Shown in pieces: positions 9,304 to 18,425 of a stretch of DNA of 44,734 nt. The stretch is taken from assembly GCF_009709555.1 (NCBI RefSeq), contig NZ_WJBG01000192.1:1-44734 (forward strand). The letters are read 5' to 3'. How positions within the stretch are numbered: the first letter of the stretch is position 1; each line of letters begins with the position of its first letter. Under the pieces are notes generated by a model that worked only from the letters and a program-made list of their open reading frames with translations, did no database searches and was not told where the DNA came from. Position numbers and translations under genes: made by a program. The DNA comes from Streptomyces blattellae (lineage in GTDB: Bacteria; Actinomycetota; Actinomycetes; Streptomycetales; Streptomycetaceae).

Positions 9304-10833
9304 TCAGATCAAACGACCCGCCGCGCGTTCGGTTACTGCCTCCCACAGCCCCGGCAGCTCCGCCTCGTCCGCCGCGGCCCGCTGCTCCTCGCGTCCGTAC
9401 AGCAGGCCGTAGGTGAAGGCGCTCTCCCCCGCCGCGTGCGCCTGCCGCGCCAGTTCCCGCAGCGCCTCCCGGGTCATCACGCTGTCCTGGTGGTCGCCGA
9501 GCAGGTTCTGCAGGGACTTCATCGACTTCAGCAGGGCGGACGCCGGATCGCCGAGGGCCAAGACCGCGGACTCGGCCGAGTAGCGGGTCCGCTTCGCCTT
9601 CTTCCGCGCCTCGTGCAGCGGGACGTCGCGGTCATGGCCCGACGGCAGACCGAGGGCCTCCTCGACCAGTGCGGACACCTTCGAGAAGTCCTTGCGTACG
9701 GCCTTCCCGATCACCTTCTCCGGCTTGCCCCCGGCGGCTTCCAGCAGGGGCGGGTCGGCGATCAGCGCATCCAGGGTGTCCAGCAGCGCGAGATACCGCT
9801 TCCCGTCCAGTACGGCGATCAGCCGCCGCCGGGAGCCGCCGCGCCGGGCGTGCGACCACGTGCGCAGGCGGGTGCGGACGGGCCCGGACGTGAGCGTCCT
9901 CGGCAGTTCGTCCAGCGCGGCGGTCAGGCGCTCGGTCAGCACCTCCTGGTCGCGGTCGACGCCCAGCTCGCCCGCGAGCCACTTCAGCTCGTCGCCGACC
10001 GGGTCGGTGACGGTGCGGTCGAGGACCCTGCCGTACGTCCTGAAGGCGCCGCGCATCCGGCGGGTGGCGACGCGCATGCGGTGCACGGAGTCGTACACGT
10101 CCCGCCGGACGGCCGGGTCCAGCTCGACGATCGCGTCCCGCTGGGCCCGCAGATAGGCCAGCACATGGTCGCCGGCGGTCTCGGGGGTGGAGGCCCGCTT
10201 CTCCTCGCGCCGCTTCTCCTCGCGCCGCTTCTTCCTGGGCGCCGTCTCCCGCATGGCCCGCGCCAGCTTGGAGGCCGACGCGGAGGGCCGTACGCCCGCC
10301 TTGCGGAGTCGTTTCTCCACCTTGTCGAGGAACGCCGGGTCGCCGCCGTCGGCGAGTTCCACCTCGATCTCGGTCCACTGGGCGCTGCCGCCGCCCTCGG
10401 TGAGCCGCTCGGCGCGCACGGCGTCGACGCTGACCTCGGCGAGCAGCCTGCCGTCGGCGTCCACGAGGTGGCGTACGTCCCGCGCGGAGCACAGCCGGAC
10501 GACGGGGATCAGCTCGGTCTCCCGGACGCGGGAGCGGACGAGCCCGGCCAAGGCGCGCGGCAGGGTGCCGGAGAGGGGGGCCTGGATCTCGTCACGGACG
10601 CCGGGGCCGACCGGGAACTTCAGATGCCAGCCGGCGTCCGAGCCGCCGGTCCTGCGGCGCAGGGTGATCGAGGCCGCCGCGAGGCGCGTGTCGGCCGTGT
10701 CGTAGTAGGTGGCATCGAGTTCGGCGAGGCCCTTGTCGATGACGGCGGCGACGCCGGCGACGCCGGTGAGGTCGGGCAGACCGCTCTCGTCGGACTCGTA
10801 CTTACGCTCGATCTCGCGCTTCGTGTCCGCCAT
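9304..10833 (-). CDS. CYTH and CHAD domain-containing protein
   Basis: A 509-residue protein. The CYTH domain (about 1-200) opens with EIERKYE, the ExExK motif at residues 7-11 that binds metal and triphosphate. The CHAD domain (about 220-500) is helical with conserved basic/His residues, for example SVHRMRVATRRMRGAFRTYG and LHEARKKAKRTRYSAE. CYTH enzymes act on triphosphates such as inorganic tripolyphosphate, and CHAD domains bind polyphosphate, so a polyphosphate-related role is likely. The linker near residue 205 contains a 15-bp perfect tandem duplication (10198-10227) giving RREEK twice. The ATG at 10833 is clear. Confidence 0.9.
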   Translation of the reverse strand: MADTKREIERKYESDESGLPDLTGVAGVAAVIDKGLAELDATYYDTADTRLAAASITLRRRTGGSDAGWHLKFPVGPGVRDEIQAPLSGTLPRALAGLVRSRVRETELIPVVRLCSARDVRHLVDADGRLLAEVSVDAVRAERLTEGGGSAQWTEIEVELADGGDPAFLDKVEKRLRKAGVRPSASASKLARAMRETAPRKKRREEKRREEKRASTPETAGDHVLAYLRAQRDAIVELDPAVRRDVYDSVHRMRVATRRMRGAFRTYGRVLDRTVTDPVGDELKWLAGELGVDRDQEVLTERLTAALDELPRTLTSGPVRTRLRTWSHARRGGSRRRLIAVLDGKRYLALLDTLDALIADPPLLEAAGGKPEKVIGKAVRKDFSKVSALVEEALGLPSGHDRDVPLHEARKKAKRTRYSAESAVLALGDPASALLKSMKSLQNLLGDHQDSVMTREALRELARQAHAAGESAFTYGLLYGREEQRAAADEAELPGLWEAVTERAAGRLI

Positions 10834-10923
10834 GCAATGAATCTAGTGCCAGTCGAGATGACAGGACAGGGCCCACAGGAGGTGAATCACGAATGAACGT
10901 CAGGATTCCGGAAGGTTGACGAC

Positions 10924-12120
10924 TCACGCGGACATGGGCCGTTGCACCCGAATCGACTGCAACAGTCCCACCGCCACCCACACCGCGAACATGGACGAAC
11001 CGCCGTACGACACAAACGGCAGCGGCAGCCCCGCCACCGGCATGATCCCGAGCGTCATCCCGATGTTCTCGAAGGACTGGAAGGCGAACCAGGCGATGAT
11101 CCCGGCGGCGACGACCGTGCCGTACAGCTCGGTCGTCTCACGGGCGATCCGGCAGGCCCGCCACAGCACCACGCCCAGCAGCAGGATGATCAGGCCGCCG
11201 CCGACGAAGCCCAGCTCCTCCCCCGCCACCGTGAACACGAAGTCGGTCTGCTGCTCCGGCACGAACTGGCCGGTGGTCTGCGAGCCGTGGAACAGGCCCG
11301 AGCCCGTCAGTCCGCCCGAACCGATCGCGATACGGGCCTGGTTGGTGTTGTAGCCGACACCCGCCGGGTCCAGCTCCGGGTTGGCGAAGGCGGCGAAGCG
11401 GTTGATCTGGTACTCGTCGAGTACGCCCAGCTGCCAGACCGCGATCGCGCCCGCGACGCCGACACCGATCAGCCCGAAGATCCAGCGGTTGGAGGCGCCG
11501 GAGGCGAGCAGCACGCCCAGCACGATGATCACCATGACCATGACCGAGCCGAGGTCGGGCATGAGCAGCACGACCAGTATCGGCACCGTGGCCAGGCCGA
11601 GCGCCTGCAGGACCGTGCGATGGTCCGGGTACTGCTTGTCGCCCGCGTCCACCCGTGCCGCCAGCAGCATCGCCATGCCCAGGATGATCGTGACCTTCAC
11701 GAACTCCGAGGGCTGGAGTGAGAAGCCGCCGCCGATGATGATCCAGGCATGCGCGCCGTTGATGGTCGCGCCGAGCGGGGTGAGCACCAGCAGCACCAGG
11801 AACACCGAGAGGCCGTACAGGATCGGCACGGCCGTGCGCAGGGTGCGGTGGCCGAGCCAGACCGTGCCGATCATCAGGCCGAAGCCGATGCCGGTGTTGA
11901 GCAGATGCCGGATCAGGAAGTAGTACGGGTCGCCCTCGTTGAGCTCGGTGCGGTTGCGGGTCGCCGAGTAGACGAGGGCCGAGCCGATCAGGGACAGCGC
12001 GATGGCGGACAGCAGTATCGGCCAGTCGAGCCGCCGCGCGAGGGAGTCACGGGCGAACAGCCGGGTCCAGCCCGCCCGCTGGGGCCCGTACCCGGAGACG
12101 GAGAAGCTGTTGCCGGTCAT
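10924..12120 (-). CDS. rodA: FtsW/RodA/SpoVE family peptidoglycan glycosyltransferase (RodA/Sfr)
   Basis: A 398-residue SEDS protein with about ten membrane helices. Family landmarks are QPSEFVK near residue 136, PEQQTDFVF at 288-296 (containing the conserved catalytic-region Asp) and PLPFVSYGGSS near 367. SEDS proteins polymerise lipid II glycan strands with a cognate class B PBP. That partner is encoded directly upstream, with the start codon overlapping the PBP stop (ATGA, 12117-12120). In Streptomyces this mre-cluster RodA acts in spore wall synthesis rather than hyphal elongation. Confidence 0.93.
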   Translation of the reverse strand: MTGNSFSVSGYGPQRAGWTRLFARDSLARRLDWPILLSAIALSLIGSALVYSATRNRTELNEGDPYYFLIRHLLNTGIGFGLMIGTVWLGHRTLRTAVPILYGLSVFLVLLVLTPLGATINGAHAWIIIGGGFSLQPSEFVKVTIILGMAMLLAARVDAGDKQYPDHRTVLQALGLATVPILVVLLMPDLGSVMVMVIIVLGVLLASGASNRWIFGLIGVGVAGAIAVWQLGVLDEYQINRFAAFANPELDPAGVGYNTNQARIAIGSGGLTGSGLFHGSQTTGQFVPEQQTDFVFTVAGEELGFVGGGLIILLLGVVLWRACRIARETTELYGTVVAAGIIAWFAFQSFENIGMTLGIMPVAGLPLPFVSYGGSSMFAVWVAVGLLQSIRVQRPMSA

Positions 12121-14390
12121 GTACGCCTCCTGCGACGGCTGCTCCCCCTGCGGGCCCTGCGGGTGTCACGGTTGCCCGTCGCCGGCGTCTGCACCGCCGC
12201 CGGCGTCTGCACCGCCGCCGGCTGCTGGGTCGGCTCCGACTCGGCCTCCCCCTGCTGGCTGGCCCGCTGCTCCTTGGCCGGGTCCCCCTTGACCTTGGGC
12301 GCGGTGATGGAGCCGTCCGTCTTGATCTTCGGCAGGCTCTTCTGCGGCGTGGGCAGCAGGGCGTTCTCCGGGTTGATCTCGCCGTCGTCGGAGACGCCGT
12401 ACAGCGCGTCGTAGATGTTGCGCACGGCCGGGCCCGAGGCGCCGGAACCCGTACCACCCTGCGAGATGTTCATGACGACCGTGTAGTCCTCGGTGTACGT
12501 CGCGAACCACGAGGTCGTCTGCTTGCCGTAGACCTCGGCGGTACCGGTCTTGGCGTGCATCGGGATCTCCTCCTGCGGCCAGCCGTCCTGTGCGAACCGC
12601 CAGGCGGCGGTACCGCGGGTGGCGACGCCGGCCAGGGCCTCGTCCATCTCGGCGAGGGTCTTCTTGCTGACCGGCAGCTTGCCGTGCGAGGTGGGCTCGA
12701 TCTCGGAGACGTTCTTGCCGTCGGCGCTGACGATCGCCTTGCCGACGGTCGGGTCGTACAGGGTGCCGCCGTTGGCGATGGCCCCGTAGACGGTGGCCAT
12801 CTGGATGGGGGTCACGAGGGTGTCGCCCTGGCCGATGGAGTAGTTGATCTCGTCACCGGCGCGCATCTTGTTGCCCTCCAGGCAGTTCTCGTACGCGATC
12901 TTCTCGACGTAACTGCCGTCCTTCTTCCCCGTCTTGCACCAGGCGTCCTTGTTGGCCTCCCAGTACGACTGCTTCCACTCGCGGTCGGGGACCCGGCCGG
13001 TGACCTCGTTGGGCAGGTCGATGCCGGTCTCGGCGCCGAGGCCGAAGTCGTGGGCGGCCTGGTAGAAGTAGTCGTTCGGCTCGCCCTTCTCGGGGTTGAT
13101 GCCGCCGTCCTTCTGCCACTCGCTGTGCGCGAGCCGGTAGAAGACGGTGTCGCAGGAGACCTCCAGGGCCCGGCCCAGGTCGATCGGGCCGTAGCTCTGC
13201 GACTCGAAGTTCTGGAAGACCTGGCCGCCGACCGAGTAGGAACTGGAGCAGTCGTAGTTGCCGTTGAACGGGTAACCCGCCTCGACCGCGGCGGCCGTGG
13301 AGACCACCTTGAAGATCGAGCCGGGCGCGGACTGACCCTGTATCGCCCTGTTCAGCAGCGGGTAGTTGGAGTCCTTGCCGGTGAGCTGGGCGTAGTCGCC
13401 GGCGGAGATACCGCCGACCCAGGCGTTCGGGTCGTACGTCGGGTTGGACGCCATGGCGACGACGCGGCCGGTCTTGGCCTCCATCACGACGACGGAACCG
13501 GAGTCCGCCTTGTAGTTCTCGCCGGTGTTGTCGTCGTACTGCTTGCGGGCGGCCTTCATCGCCTCGTTCAGCTCGTACTCGGCGACCCGCTGCACGCGGG
13601 CGTCTATGCTGGTCACGAGGTTGTCGCCGGGCTGGGCCGGGTCGGCCTCGGCCTCGCCGATGACCCGGCCGAGGTTGTCGACCTCGTAGCGGGTGACGCC
13701 GGCCTTGCCGCGCAGCTGCTTGTCGTACTCGCGCTCCAGGCCCGAGCGGCCGACCTGGTCGGAGCGGAGATAGGGCGAGTCGGTGTCCTGCGCCTTGGTG
13801 ATCTCCTCGTCGGTGACCGGGGAGAGATAGCCGAGGACCTGCGCGGTGTTGGCGCCGCCGGGGCTGGTGTACCGGCGTACGGCCTGCGGCTCGGCGGTGA
13901 TGCCGGGGAAGTCCTCGGCACGCTCGCGGATCTGCAGCGCCTGGCGGGGCGTGGCCTCGTCGGTGACGGGGATCGGCTGGTACGGCGAGCCGTTCCAGCA
14001 GGGCTGCGGCGTCTGGGCGTCGCACAGCCGGACCTTGTCCATGACCTCCTTGGGCTTCATGCCCAGCACGCCCGCGAGCTTGGTGAGGACGGCCTCGCCG
14101 TCGTCCGCCATCTTCAGCAGCTCGGTGCGCGAGGCGGACACCACGAGCCGGGTCTCGTTGTCCGCGATCGGGACGCCGCGCGCGTCCAGGATCGAGCCGC
14201 GTACGGCGGGCTCGACGACCTGCTGGACATGGTTGCCGGACGCCTCCCTGGCGTAGGCGTCGCCCTCGCGGATCTGCAGGTACCACAGGCGTCCGCCGAG
14301 GGTGCCGAGCAGGGAGAGGACGAGGATCTGGATGACGACGAGCCGGATCTGCACACGTGGCGTCCGTCCGGTCTCCGGGATATTGGTCAC
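12117..14390 (-). CDS. mrdA: Penicillin-binding protein 2 (class B transpeptidase)
   Basis: A 757-residue protein: a short cytoplasmic N-terminus, one membrane helix (about 15-38), a PBP dimerisation domain with RGSILDARGVPIADN near 64, and a transpeptidase domain. Active-site motifs are SIFK (358-361, nucleophile Ser358), SCD (412-414, in the SxN position) and KTGT (614-617). The SxN motif has Asp instead of Asn, which I believe is normal in streptomycete PBP2 but should be compared. A disordered C-terminal tail from about 680 includes an 18-bp tandem duplication (12181-12216; AAVQTP twice) and ends RRRRRT. The start is GTG with GGGAGG upstream. It pairs with RodA. Confidence 0.93.
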   Translation of the reverse strand: MTNIPETGRTPRVQIRLVVIQILVLSLLGTLGGRLWYLQIREGDAYAREASGNHVQQVVEPAVRGSILDARGVPIADNETRLVVSASRTELLKMADDGEAVLTKLAGVLGMKPKEVMDKVRLCDAQTPQPCWNGSPYQPIPVTDEATPRQALQIRERAEDFPGITAEPQAVRRYTSPGGANTAQVLGYLSPVTDEEITKAQDTDSPYLRSDQVGRSGLEREYDKQLRGKAGVTRYEVDNLGRVIGEAEADPAQPGDNLVTSIDARVQRVAEYELNEAMKAARKQYDDNTGENYKADSGSVVVMEAKTGRVVAMASNPTYDPNAWVGGISAGDYAQLTGKDSNYPLLNRAIQGQSAPGSIFKVVSTAAAVEAGYPFNGNYDCSSSYSVGGQVFQNFESQSYGPIDLGRALEVSCDTVFYRLAHSEWQKDGGINPEKGEPNDYFYQAAHDFGLGAETGIDLPNEVTGRVPDREWKQSYWEANKDAWCKTGKKDGSYVEKIAYENCLEGNKMRAGDEINYSIGQGDTLVTPIQMATVYGAIANGGTLYDPTVGKAIVSADGKNVSEIEPTSHGKLPVSKKTLAEMDEALAGVATRGTAAWRFAQDGWPQEEIPMHAKTGTAEVYGKQTTSWFATYTEDYTVVMNISQGGTGSGASGPAVRNIYDALYGVSDDGEINPENALLPTPQKSLPKIKTDGSITAPKVKGDPAKEQRASQQGEAESEPTQQPAAVQTPAAVQTPATGNRDTRRARRGSSRRRRRT

Positions 14391-14473
14391 TGCTGCTGCC
14401 TCCCCCTCTCAGTGCGTGTACGAGGTGTTCATATACGACGGACCTGTGTGCGTCGGCGCCAACTCGCGTCGGA

Positions 14474-15145
14474 TCACAGCCGCTTGACCCCCTTGATGCG
14501 TCCGGCACGGGCGGTCCGCGCCCGGGCCGCCCGCACCTTGAGGCCGCCTCGCTGGCCGCCGATCCGCAGACCGGTGCCGGAGGAGAGCCAGCCGCCGGAG
14601 ATGTCGGCGGACTTGGCGGCCGAGTTGGTCTCGGCGAGCGGGTCGTTCTCCGCGCGCCGGGCCAGCGCCATGATCCCGGGGACGACGAACGGGGCGAGCA
14701 GCAGGTCGTACAGGGCGGCCGTGAACAGCAGGTTACCGAGGCCGACATGGCGGGCGGCGGTGTCGCCGACGAGGGCGCCGACTCCGGCGTACAGCAGGGT
14801 GGAGCCGATCGCGGCGGCGACGACCACGACCATGGGTCCGGTGGCCGACTTCAGCCGGCCGTTCTCCGGTTTGACGAGCCCGGCGAGATAGCCGATGACA
14901 CACAGCACCAGGGCGTAGCGGCCGGCGGCGTGGTCGGCGGGCGGGGCGAGGTCGGCGAGGAGACCGGCGCCGAAGCCGACGAGGGCGCCGCCGACATGGC
15001 CGTACACCAGGGCCAGGCCCAGGACGGTGAGCAGCAGCAGGTCGGGGACGGCGCCCGGGAGTTGGAGGCGGGCCAGGACGCTCACCTGGAGCACCAGGGC
15101 GACGACGACCAGCGAGGAGGAGAGCAGGATCCGGTTGACGCGCAT
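14474..15145 (-). CDS. mreD: Rod shape-determining membrane protein MreD
   Basis: A 223-residue protein with about five membrane helices in the first 170 residues (LLLTVLGLALVYGHVGGALV is characteristic) and a basic cytoplasmic tail ending RAARARTARAGRIKGVKRL. MreD is a membrane component of the MreBCD shape complex. The ATG at 15145 starts 14 bases after the mreC stop, with GGAGC ahead of it. It lies between mreC and pbp2, all in one direction and presumably one operon. The 83 bases to pbp2 are non-coding apart from the pbp2 ribosome binding site. Confidence 0.92.
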   Translation of the reverse strand: MRVNRILLSSSLVVVALVLQVSVLARLQLPGAVPDLLLLTVLGLALVYGHVGGALVGFGAGLLADLAPPADHAAGRYALVLCVIGYLAGLVKPENGRLKSATGPMVVVVAAAIGSTLLYAGVGALVGDTAARHVGLGNLLFTAALYDLLLAPFVVPGIMALARRAENDPLAETNSAAKSADISGGWLSSGTGLRIGGQRGGLKVRAARARTARAGRIKGVKRL

Positions 15146-15159
15146 AAGGGACTCAGCTC

Positions 15160-16107
15160 CTACTGCTCTTGCTCTGACTGGCCGTCGAGGGGCGCTTCGG
15201 CGGACGGCGTGACCGTCACCGTCACGGTAGGCGTGGGGGTGGGCTCCGGCTTGTCCGGCAGCACCGTGTCGCGCGGATCCTGCTTCGGGGCCTCGACGAC
15301 GACGCCGACGATGTCGAGCTTGGTGAAGCTGACATACGGCGTGACGGACAGCGTGCGGGTCAGGTCGCCGCCGGAGGGGTCGACGCGGGAGACCACGCCG
15401 ACCGGCACGCCGGGCACGAACGGCCTGTCGGCCTGCGAGCCGAAGGTGACCAGCCGGTCGCCCTCCTTCACCTCGGCCTTGCCGTTGAGCAGTTCGACGC
15501 GCAGCGGACGGTCGCCCTGCCCGGAGGCGAAGCCCAGCTCGTCGCTGGCCTCCATCCGGGTGCCGACGGTGAAGTCGGGGTCGTTGGCGAGCAGGACGGT
15601 CGCGGTGTTGGGGCCGACGGTCGTCACCCGCCCGACCAGGCCGTCGCCGTTGAGGACGGTCATGTCGCGCTTGATGCCGTCGCTGGCGCCGGCGTTGATG
15701 GTGATGGTCCAGGAGAAGCCCTGGGCCGCTCCTATGGCGATGACCTCGGCGCCCTTGATGCCGTACTGGCCCTCGCCCGCGACGTTCAGCAGCTGGTTGA
15801 GCTGGGCCAGTCGGCTGCGGTTGCGGTCGTCGCTGCCGAGTTCCGCCTTGAGGGCCGCGTTCTCCCTCTCCAGCTCGGCGAGCCGGTCGTGCCGGTCGCC
15901 GGAGTCACGGACCGCGGAGATCGCGTTGCCGACCGGATCGACCGCGCCCGCCACGCCGTCCTCGATCGGGCCGAACACGGTAGCCGCCGCCTGGCGGGCG
16001 CCGTCGACCGGTGAATCCTCCCCGCCGCGGATGTCCACCGTGATCAGTGCGAACGCGATGGCGATCAGCAGCACCAGGAGCAGCCGGCTCTCTTTCGTGT
16101 CCCTCAC
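15160..16107 (-). CDS. mreC: Rod shape-determining protein MreC
   Basis: A 315-residue protein: an N-terminal membrane anchor (LLLVLLIAIAFALITVDIRG, about 9-28), a coiled coil (DRLAELERENAALKAEL, about 75-91), and the extracytoplasmic beta-barrel domains with GQGDRPLRVELLNG and VTFGSQADRPFVPGVPVGVV. The tail is Pro/Thr/Val-rich (PTPTPTVTVTVTP). MreC is a periplasm-facing scaffold linking MreB to wall synthases. The GTG start has no strong ribosome binding site close by. It follows mreB across a 135-base gap that carries a hairpin. Confidence 0.92.
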   Translation of the reverse strand: MRDTKESRLLLVLLIAIAFALITVDIRGGEDSPVDGARQAAATVFGPIEDGVAGAVDPVGNAISAVRDSGDRHDRLAELERENAALKAELGSDDRNRSRLAQLNQLLNVAGEGQYGIKGAEVIAIGAAQGFSWTITINAGASDGIKRDMTVLNGDGLVGRVTTVGPNTATVLLANDPDFTVGTRMEASDELGFASGQGDRPLRVELLNGKAEVKEGDRLVTFGSQADRPFVPGVPVGVVSRVDPSGGDLTRTLSVTPYVSFTKLDIVGVVVEAPKQDPRDTVLPDKPEPTPTPTVTVTVTPSAEAPLDGQSEQEQ

Positions 16108-16190
16108 GTGCGGCGGCCGTGCCTTCCCTCTAGGAATGTGCAGGTGTTGAACAGCAGCGTTTATGGGTGAGCTTATGTCTCTATATCAAC

Positions 16191-16231
16191 GATCCGCCGT
16201 ACAAGAAGAGATCGTCTCGTACGGCGGAATC
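16191..16231 (-). terminator. Hairpin between mreB and mreC
   Basis: A perfect nine-base inverted repeat, CCGCCGTAC (16194-16202) and GTACGGCGG (16219-16227), extended by GAT/ATC with one bulge, lies 12 bases after the mreB stop. The loop is 16 bases and there is no T-run. It could attenuate read-through so that mreB is made in excess over mreC, or stabilise the mreB message; either is inference. Confidence 0.5.
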
Positions 16232-16242
16232 GAAGAGTTACG

Positions 16243-17274
16243 TCATCGGCGGGGCTGGGCGTCGAGCACCTGCTGCAACGCCTCGAACTCCTCGACACAC
16301 TTGCCGGAACCGAGCGCCACGCTGTCCAGCGGATCCTCGGCGATATGGATCGGCATCCCGGTCTCCCGGCGCAGCCGCTCGTCGAGGCCGCGCAGCAGCG
16401 CACCCCCGCCGGTCAGAACGATTCCGCGGTCCATGATGTCGCCGGACAGCTCCGGCGGGCATTTGTCGAGGGTCGTCTTCACGGCGTCGACGATGGCGTT
16501 GACCGGCTCCTCGATCGCCTTGCGCACTTCGGCGGCCGAGATGACGACGGTCTTGGGCAGCCCGGAGACGAGGTCCCGGCCGCGGATTTCCGTGTGTTCG
16601 TCGGCGTCGAGGTCGTACGCGGAACCGATCGTGATCTTGATCTGCTCGGCCGTCCGCTCACCCAGCAGAAGCGAGTACTCCTTCTTGATGTGCTGGATGA
16701 TCGCGTTGTCCAGTTCGTCACCGGCGACGCGGATGGACTGGGCGGTGACGATGCCGCCGAGGGAGATGACCGCGACCTCCGTGGTGCCGCCGCCGATGTC
16801 CACCACCATGTTGCCCGTGGCCTCGTGGACCGGCAGGCCGGAGCCGATCGCCGCGGCCATGGGCTCCTCGATGATGTGCACCTGGCGGGCGCCGGCCTGG
16901 GACGACGCCTCGATGACGGCACGGCGCTCGACGCCCGTGATGCCGGAGGGCACGCAGACGACGACCCGCGGACGAGCCAGATACCGCCGCTTGTGGATCT
17001 TCAGGATGAAGTAGCGGAGCATCCGCTCGGTGATCTCGAAGTCGGCGATCACGCCGTCCTTCAGCGGACGTACGGCAACGATGTTGCCGGGCGTGCGCCC
17101 GATCATCTTCTTCGCTTCGGCACCGACCGCGAGAATGCCACCGGTATTGGTGTTGATCGCGACCACGGACGGCTCGTTGAGTACGATCCCGCGACCCCTG
17201 ACGTACACCAGCGTGTTGGCGGTCCCGAGGTCGACAGCCATGTCACGGCCGATGAACGACATTGAGTTCCCCAT
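16243..17274 (-). CDS. mreB: Actin-like rod shape-determining protein MreB
   Basis: A 343-residue actin homolog. MGNSMSFIGRDMAVDLGTAN is the start, with phosphate-1 loop DLGTANT, phosphate-2 VVDIGGGTTEVAV near 160 and the adenosine motif VLTGGGALLRGLDERL near 290. I chose ATG 17274 (MGNSMSF) because the 343-residue length and sequence match streptomycete MreB; MSF at 17262 is a possible second start. In Streptomyces MreB localises to sporulation septa and is needed for a resistant spore wall. It is the first gene of mreB-mreC-mreD-pbp2-rodA. Confidence 0.95.
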   Translation of the reverse strand: MGNSMSFIGRDMAVDLGTANTLVYVRGRGIVLNEPSVVAINTNTGGILAVGAEAKKMIGRTPGNIVAVRPLKDGVIADFEITERMLRYFILKIHKRRYLARPRVVVCVPSGITGVERRAVIEASSQAGARQVHIIEEPMAAAIGSGLPVHEATGNMVVDIGGGTTEVAVISLGGIVTAQSIRVAGDELDNAIIQHIKKEYSLLLGERTAEQIKITIGSAYDLDADEHTEIRGRDLVSGLPKTVVISAAEVRKAIEEPVNAIVDAVKTTLDKCPPELSGDIMDRGIVLTGGGALLRGLDERLRRETGMPIHIAEDPLDSVALGSGKCVEEFEALQQVLDAQPRR

Positions 17275-17580
17275 CAGGATTCGTCTGGCCTTCCCACAGA
17301 GCTTTTGAGGGCTTTTCAGGTTGGCGAAGTGGGTGCTGTGACGTGAAGGCTTCCATCGTAGACGTGCCTTCCCGAACACTGCGCGAGGGTCTTCGCCATT
17401 GTCAGCAGATGATGAGCCGCCTCGCTGCCTCAGACGGTCCATCGGGGGCTCTCGTTCCCCCGATCGGCACGCATATGCCGGAGGACGGCCGAAAATAACC
17501 GGCCGTCCCAGGTCAAACAGGGTGACACGAGGGACCTGACGGCCCATCAAATGAAGGCTCGGTGACGCGCGGGCCTACGG
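17275..17580. other. Intergenic region between ndk and mreB (306 bases)
   Basis: Contains no supported gene. It must hold the mreB leader and promoters near its left part (17280-17400) and the 3' end of the ndk transcript at the right. The main structure is a set of three inverted arms at 17483-17544, listed separately. Confidence 0.6.
17483..17544 (-). terminator. Overlapping alternative hairpins downstream of ndk
   Basis: Three arms share complementarity: GGACGGCC (17483-17490), GGCCGTCC (17501-17508) and GACCT-GACGGCC (17533-17544). The middle arm can pair with the left arm (eight perfect pairs) or, extended to 17514, with the right arm (about 12 pairs with a two-base bulge), but not with both. 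On the minus strand this follows the ndk stop and precedes mreB, so a terminator with a competing structure is plausible. Confidence 0.45.
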
Positions 17581-17994
17581 TCAGGCGCGGCCCGGAAAGA
17601 AGATCTTCACCTCACGCTCGGCGGACTCCTCGGAGTCGGAGGCGTGGATCAGGTTCTCCCGGACGATCACGCCGTAGTCACCGCGGATCGAACCGGGCGC
17701 GGCGGCGATCGGGTCGGTGGGACCGGCCAGGGCACGCAGCCCCTCGATGACCCGCTCACCCTCGACGATCAAGGCCACGACCGGGCCGGAGGCCATGAAC
17801 TCCACCAGCGGCTCGTAGAAGGGCTTGCCCTTGTGCTCGCCGTAGTGCTGCTCCAGGGTCTCCTCGTCCAGGGTGCGCAGCTCCAGCGCGGTGATCCGCC
17901 AGCCCGCCTTGCGCTCGATACGGCTGATGATCTCGCCGGTCAGGCCACGACGTACGGCGTCGGGCTTGAGGAGGACGAGGGTGCGCTGGGTCAC
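17581..17994 (-). CDS. ndk: Nucleoside diphosphate kinase
   Basis: A 137-residue protein: TQRTLVLLKPDAVRRGLTGE at the start, VVALIVEGERVIEGLRALAG in the middle and RENLIHASDSEESAEREVKI with the phospho-accepting His117 near the end. It transfers gamma-phosphate between nucleoside triphosphates and diphosphates through a phosphohistidine. The GTG at 17994 is preferred because AAGGAG lies just upstream; a longer frame (MIQRSSLVTQ...) lacks support. Gene order folC, DUF4233, ndk is usual in streptomycetes. Confidence 0.96.
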   Translation of the reverse strand: MTQRTLVLLKPDAVRRGLTGEIISRIERKAGWRITALELRTLDEETLEQHYGEHKGKPFYEPLVEFMASGPVVALIVEGERVIEGLRALAGPTDPIAAAPGSIRGDYGVIVRENLIHASDSEESAEREVKIFFPGRA

Positions 17995-18063
17995 GAGCGA
18001 GCTCCTTTGAATCAAAGGTGGTGCGGGGTGGTGATGAGGCTACAGGGCCTGACTGGGTGCTGG

Positions 18064-18417
18064 TTACGCAGCGTCAGGCTGATCCGCCTGGCCGGCCGCG
18101 AATCTGGCCTTCGCCTCGTCGATCTTCTGTCCGTAGTGCACCGACGCCCACCACAGGGCCGCGAAGATCGCACCCAGGAAGAACATGGACGGCACGATGA
18201 GACCGGAGGCGACGAGGGCGATCTGCAGGGCCCAGCCGAGGGCGACGCCGCCGGGCCGGGTCACCAGGCCGCACAGCACCAGGCACAGGAACATCGCGAT
18301 GCCGCTGACCGTCCACACCGTGGACATGGACAGGTCGTCGTCCTTCATCGCGACCAGACCGGCGAAGCCGATGATGAACAGCTCGCCGATCAACGTCGAG
18401 GAACAGAGCGTACGCAT
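18064..18417 (-). CDS. DUF4233 domain-containing membrane protein
   Basis: A 117-residue protein with three to four membrane helices: STLIGELFIIGFAGLVAM, VWTVSGIAMFLCLVLCGLV and ALGWALQIALVASGLIVPSM followed by FFLGAIFAALWWASVHYG. This matches DUF4233, an actinobacterial family routinely found between folC and ndk; its function is unknown. The ATG starts nine bases after the folC stop, so the two are probably cotranscribed. Confidence 0.85.
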   Translation of the reverse strand: MRTLCSSTLIGELFIIGFAGLVAMKDDDLSMSTVWTVSGIAMFLCLVLCGLVTRPGGVALGWALQIALVASGLIVPSMFFLGAIFAALWWASVHYGQKIDEAKARFAAGQADQPDAA

Positions 18418-18425
18418 GCCTGGAT

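Noticed and set aside
10881..10918. AGGAGGTGA followed by an ATG on the plus strand between the CYTH-CHAD gene and rodA, opening an eight-codon frame (MNVRIPEG)
   Set aside because: A perfect ribosome binding sequence, but the frame is too short and antisense to the flanking operon; most likely chance.
12117..14390. PBP2 with SCD in place of SxN as a sign of inactivity
   Set aside because: SxxK and KTG motifs are intact and, as far as I recall, Asp at this position is usual in the streptomycete family, so loss of function is not supported.
12555..14891. A 778-codon plus-strand frame opposite pbp2 and mreD
   Set aside because: It spans the boundary of two well-identified genes, which a real antisense gene would hardly do, and has no domain.
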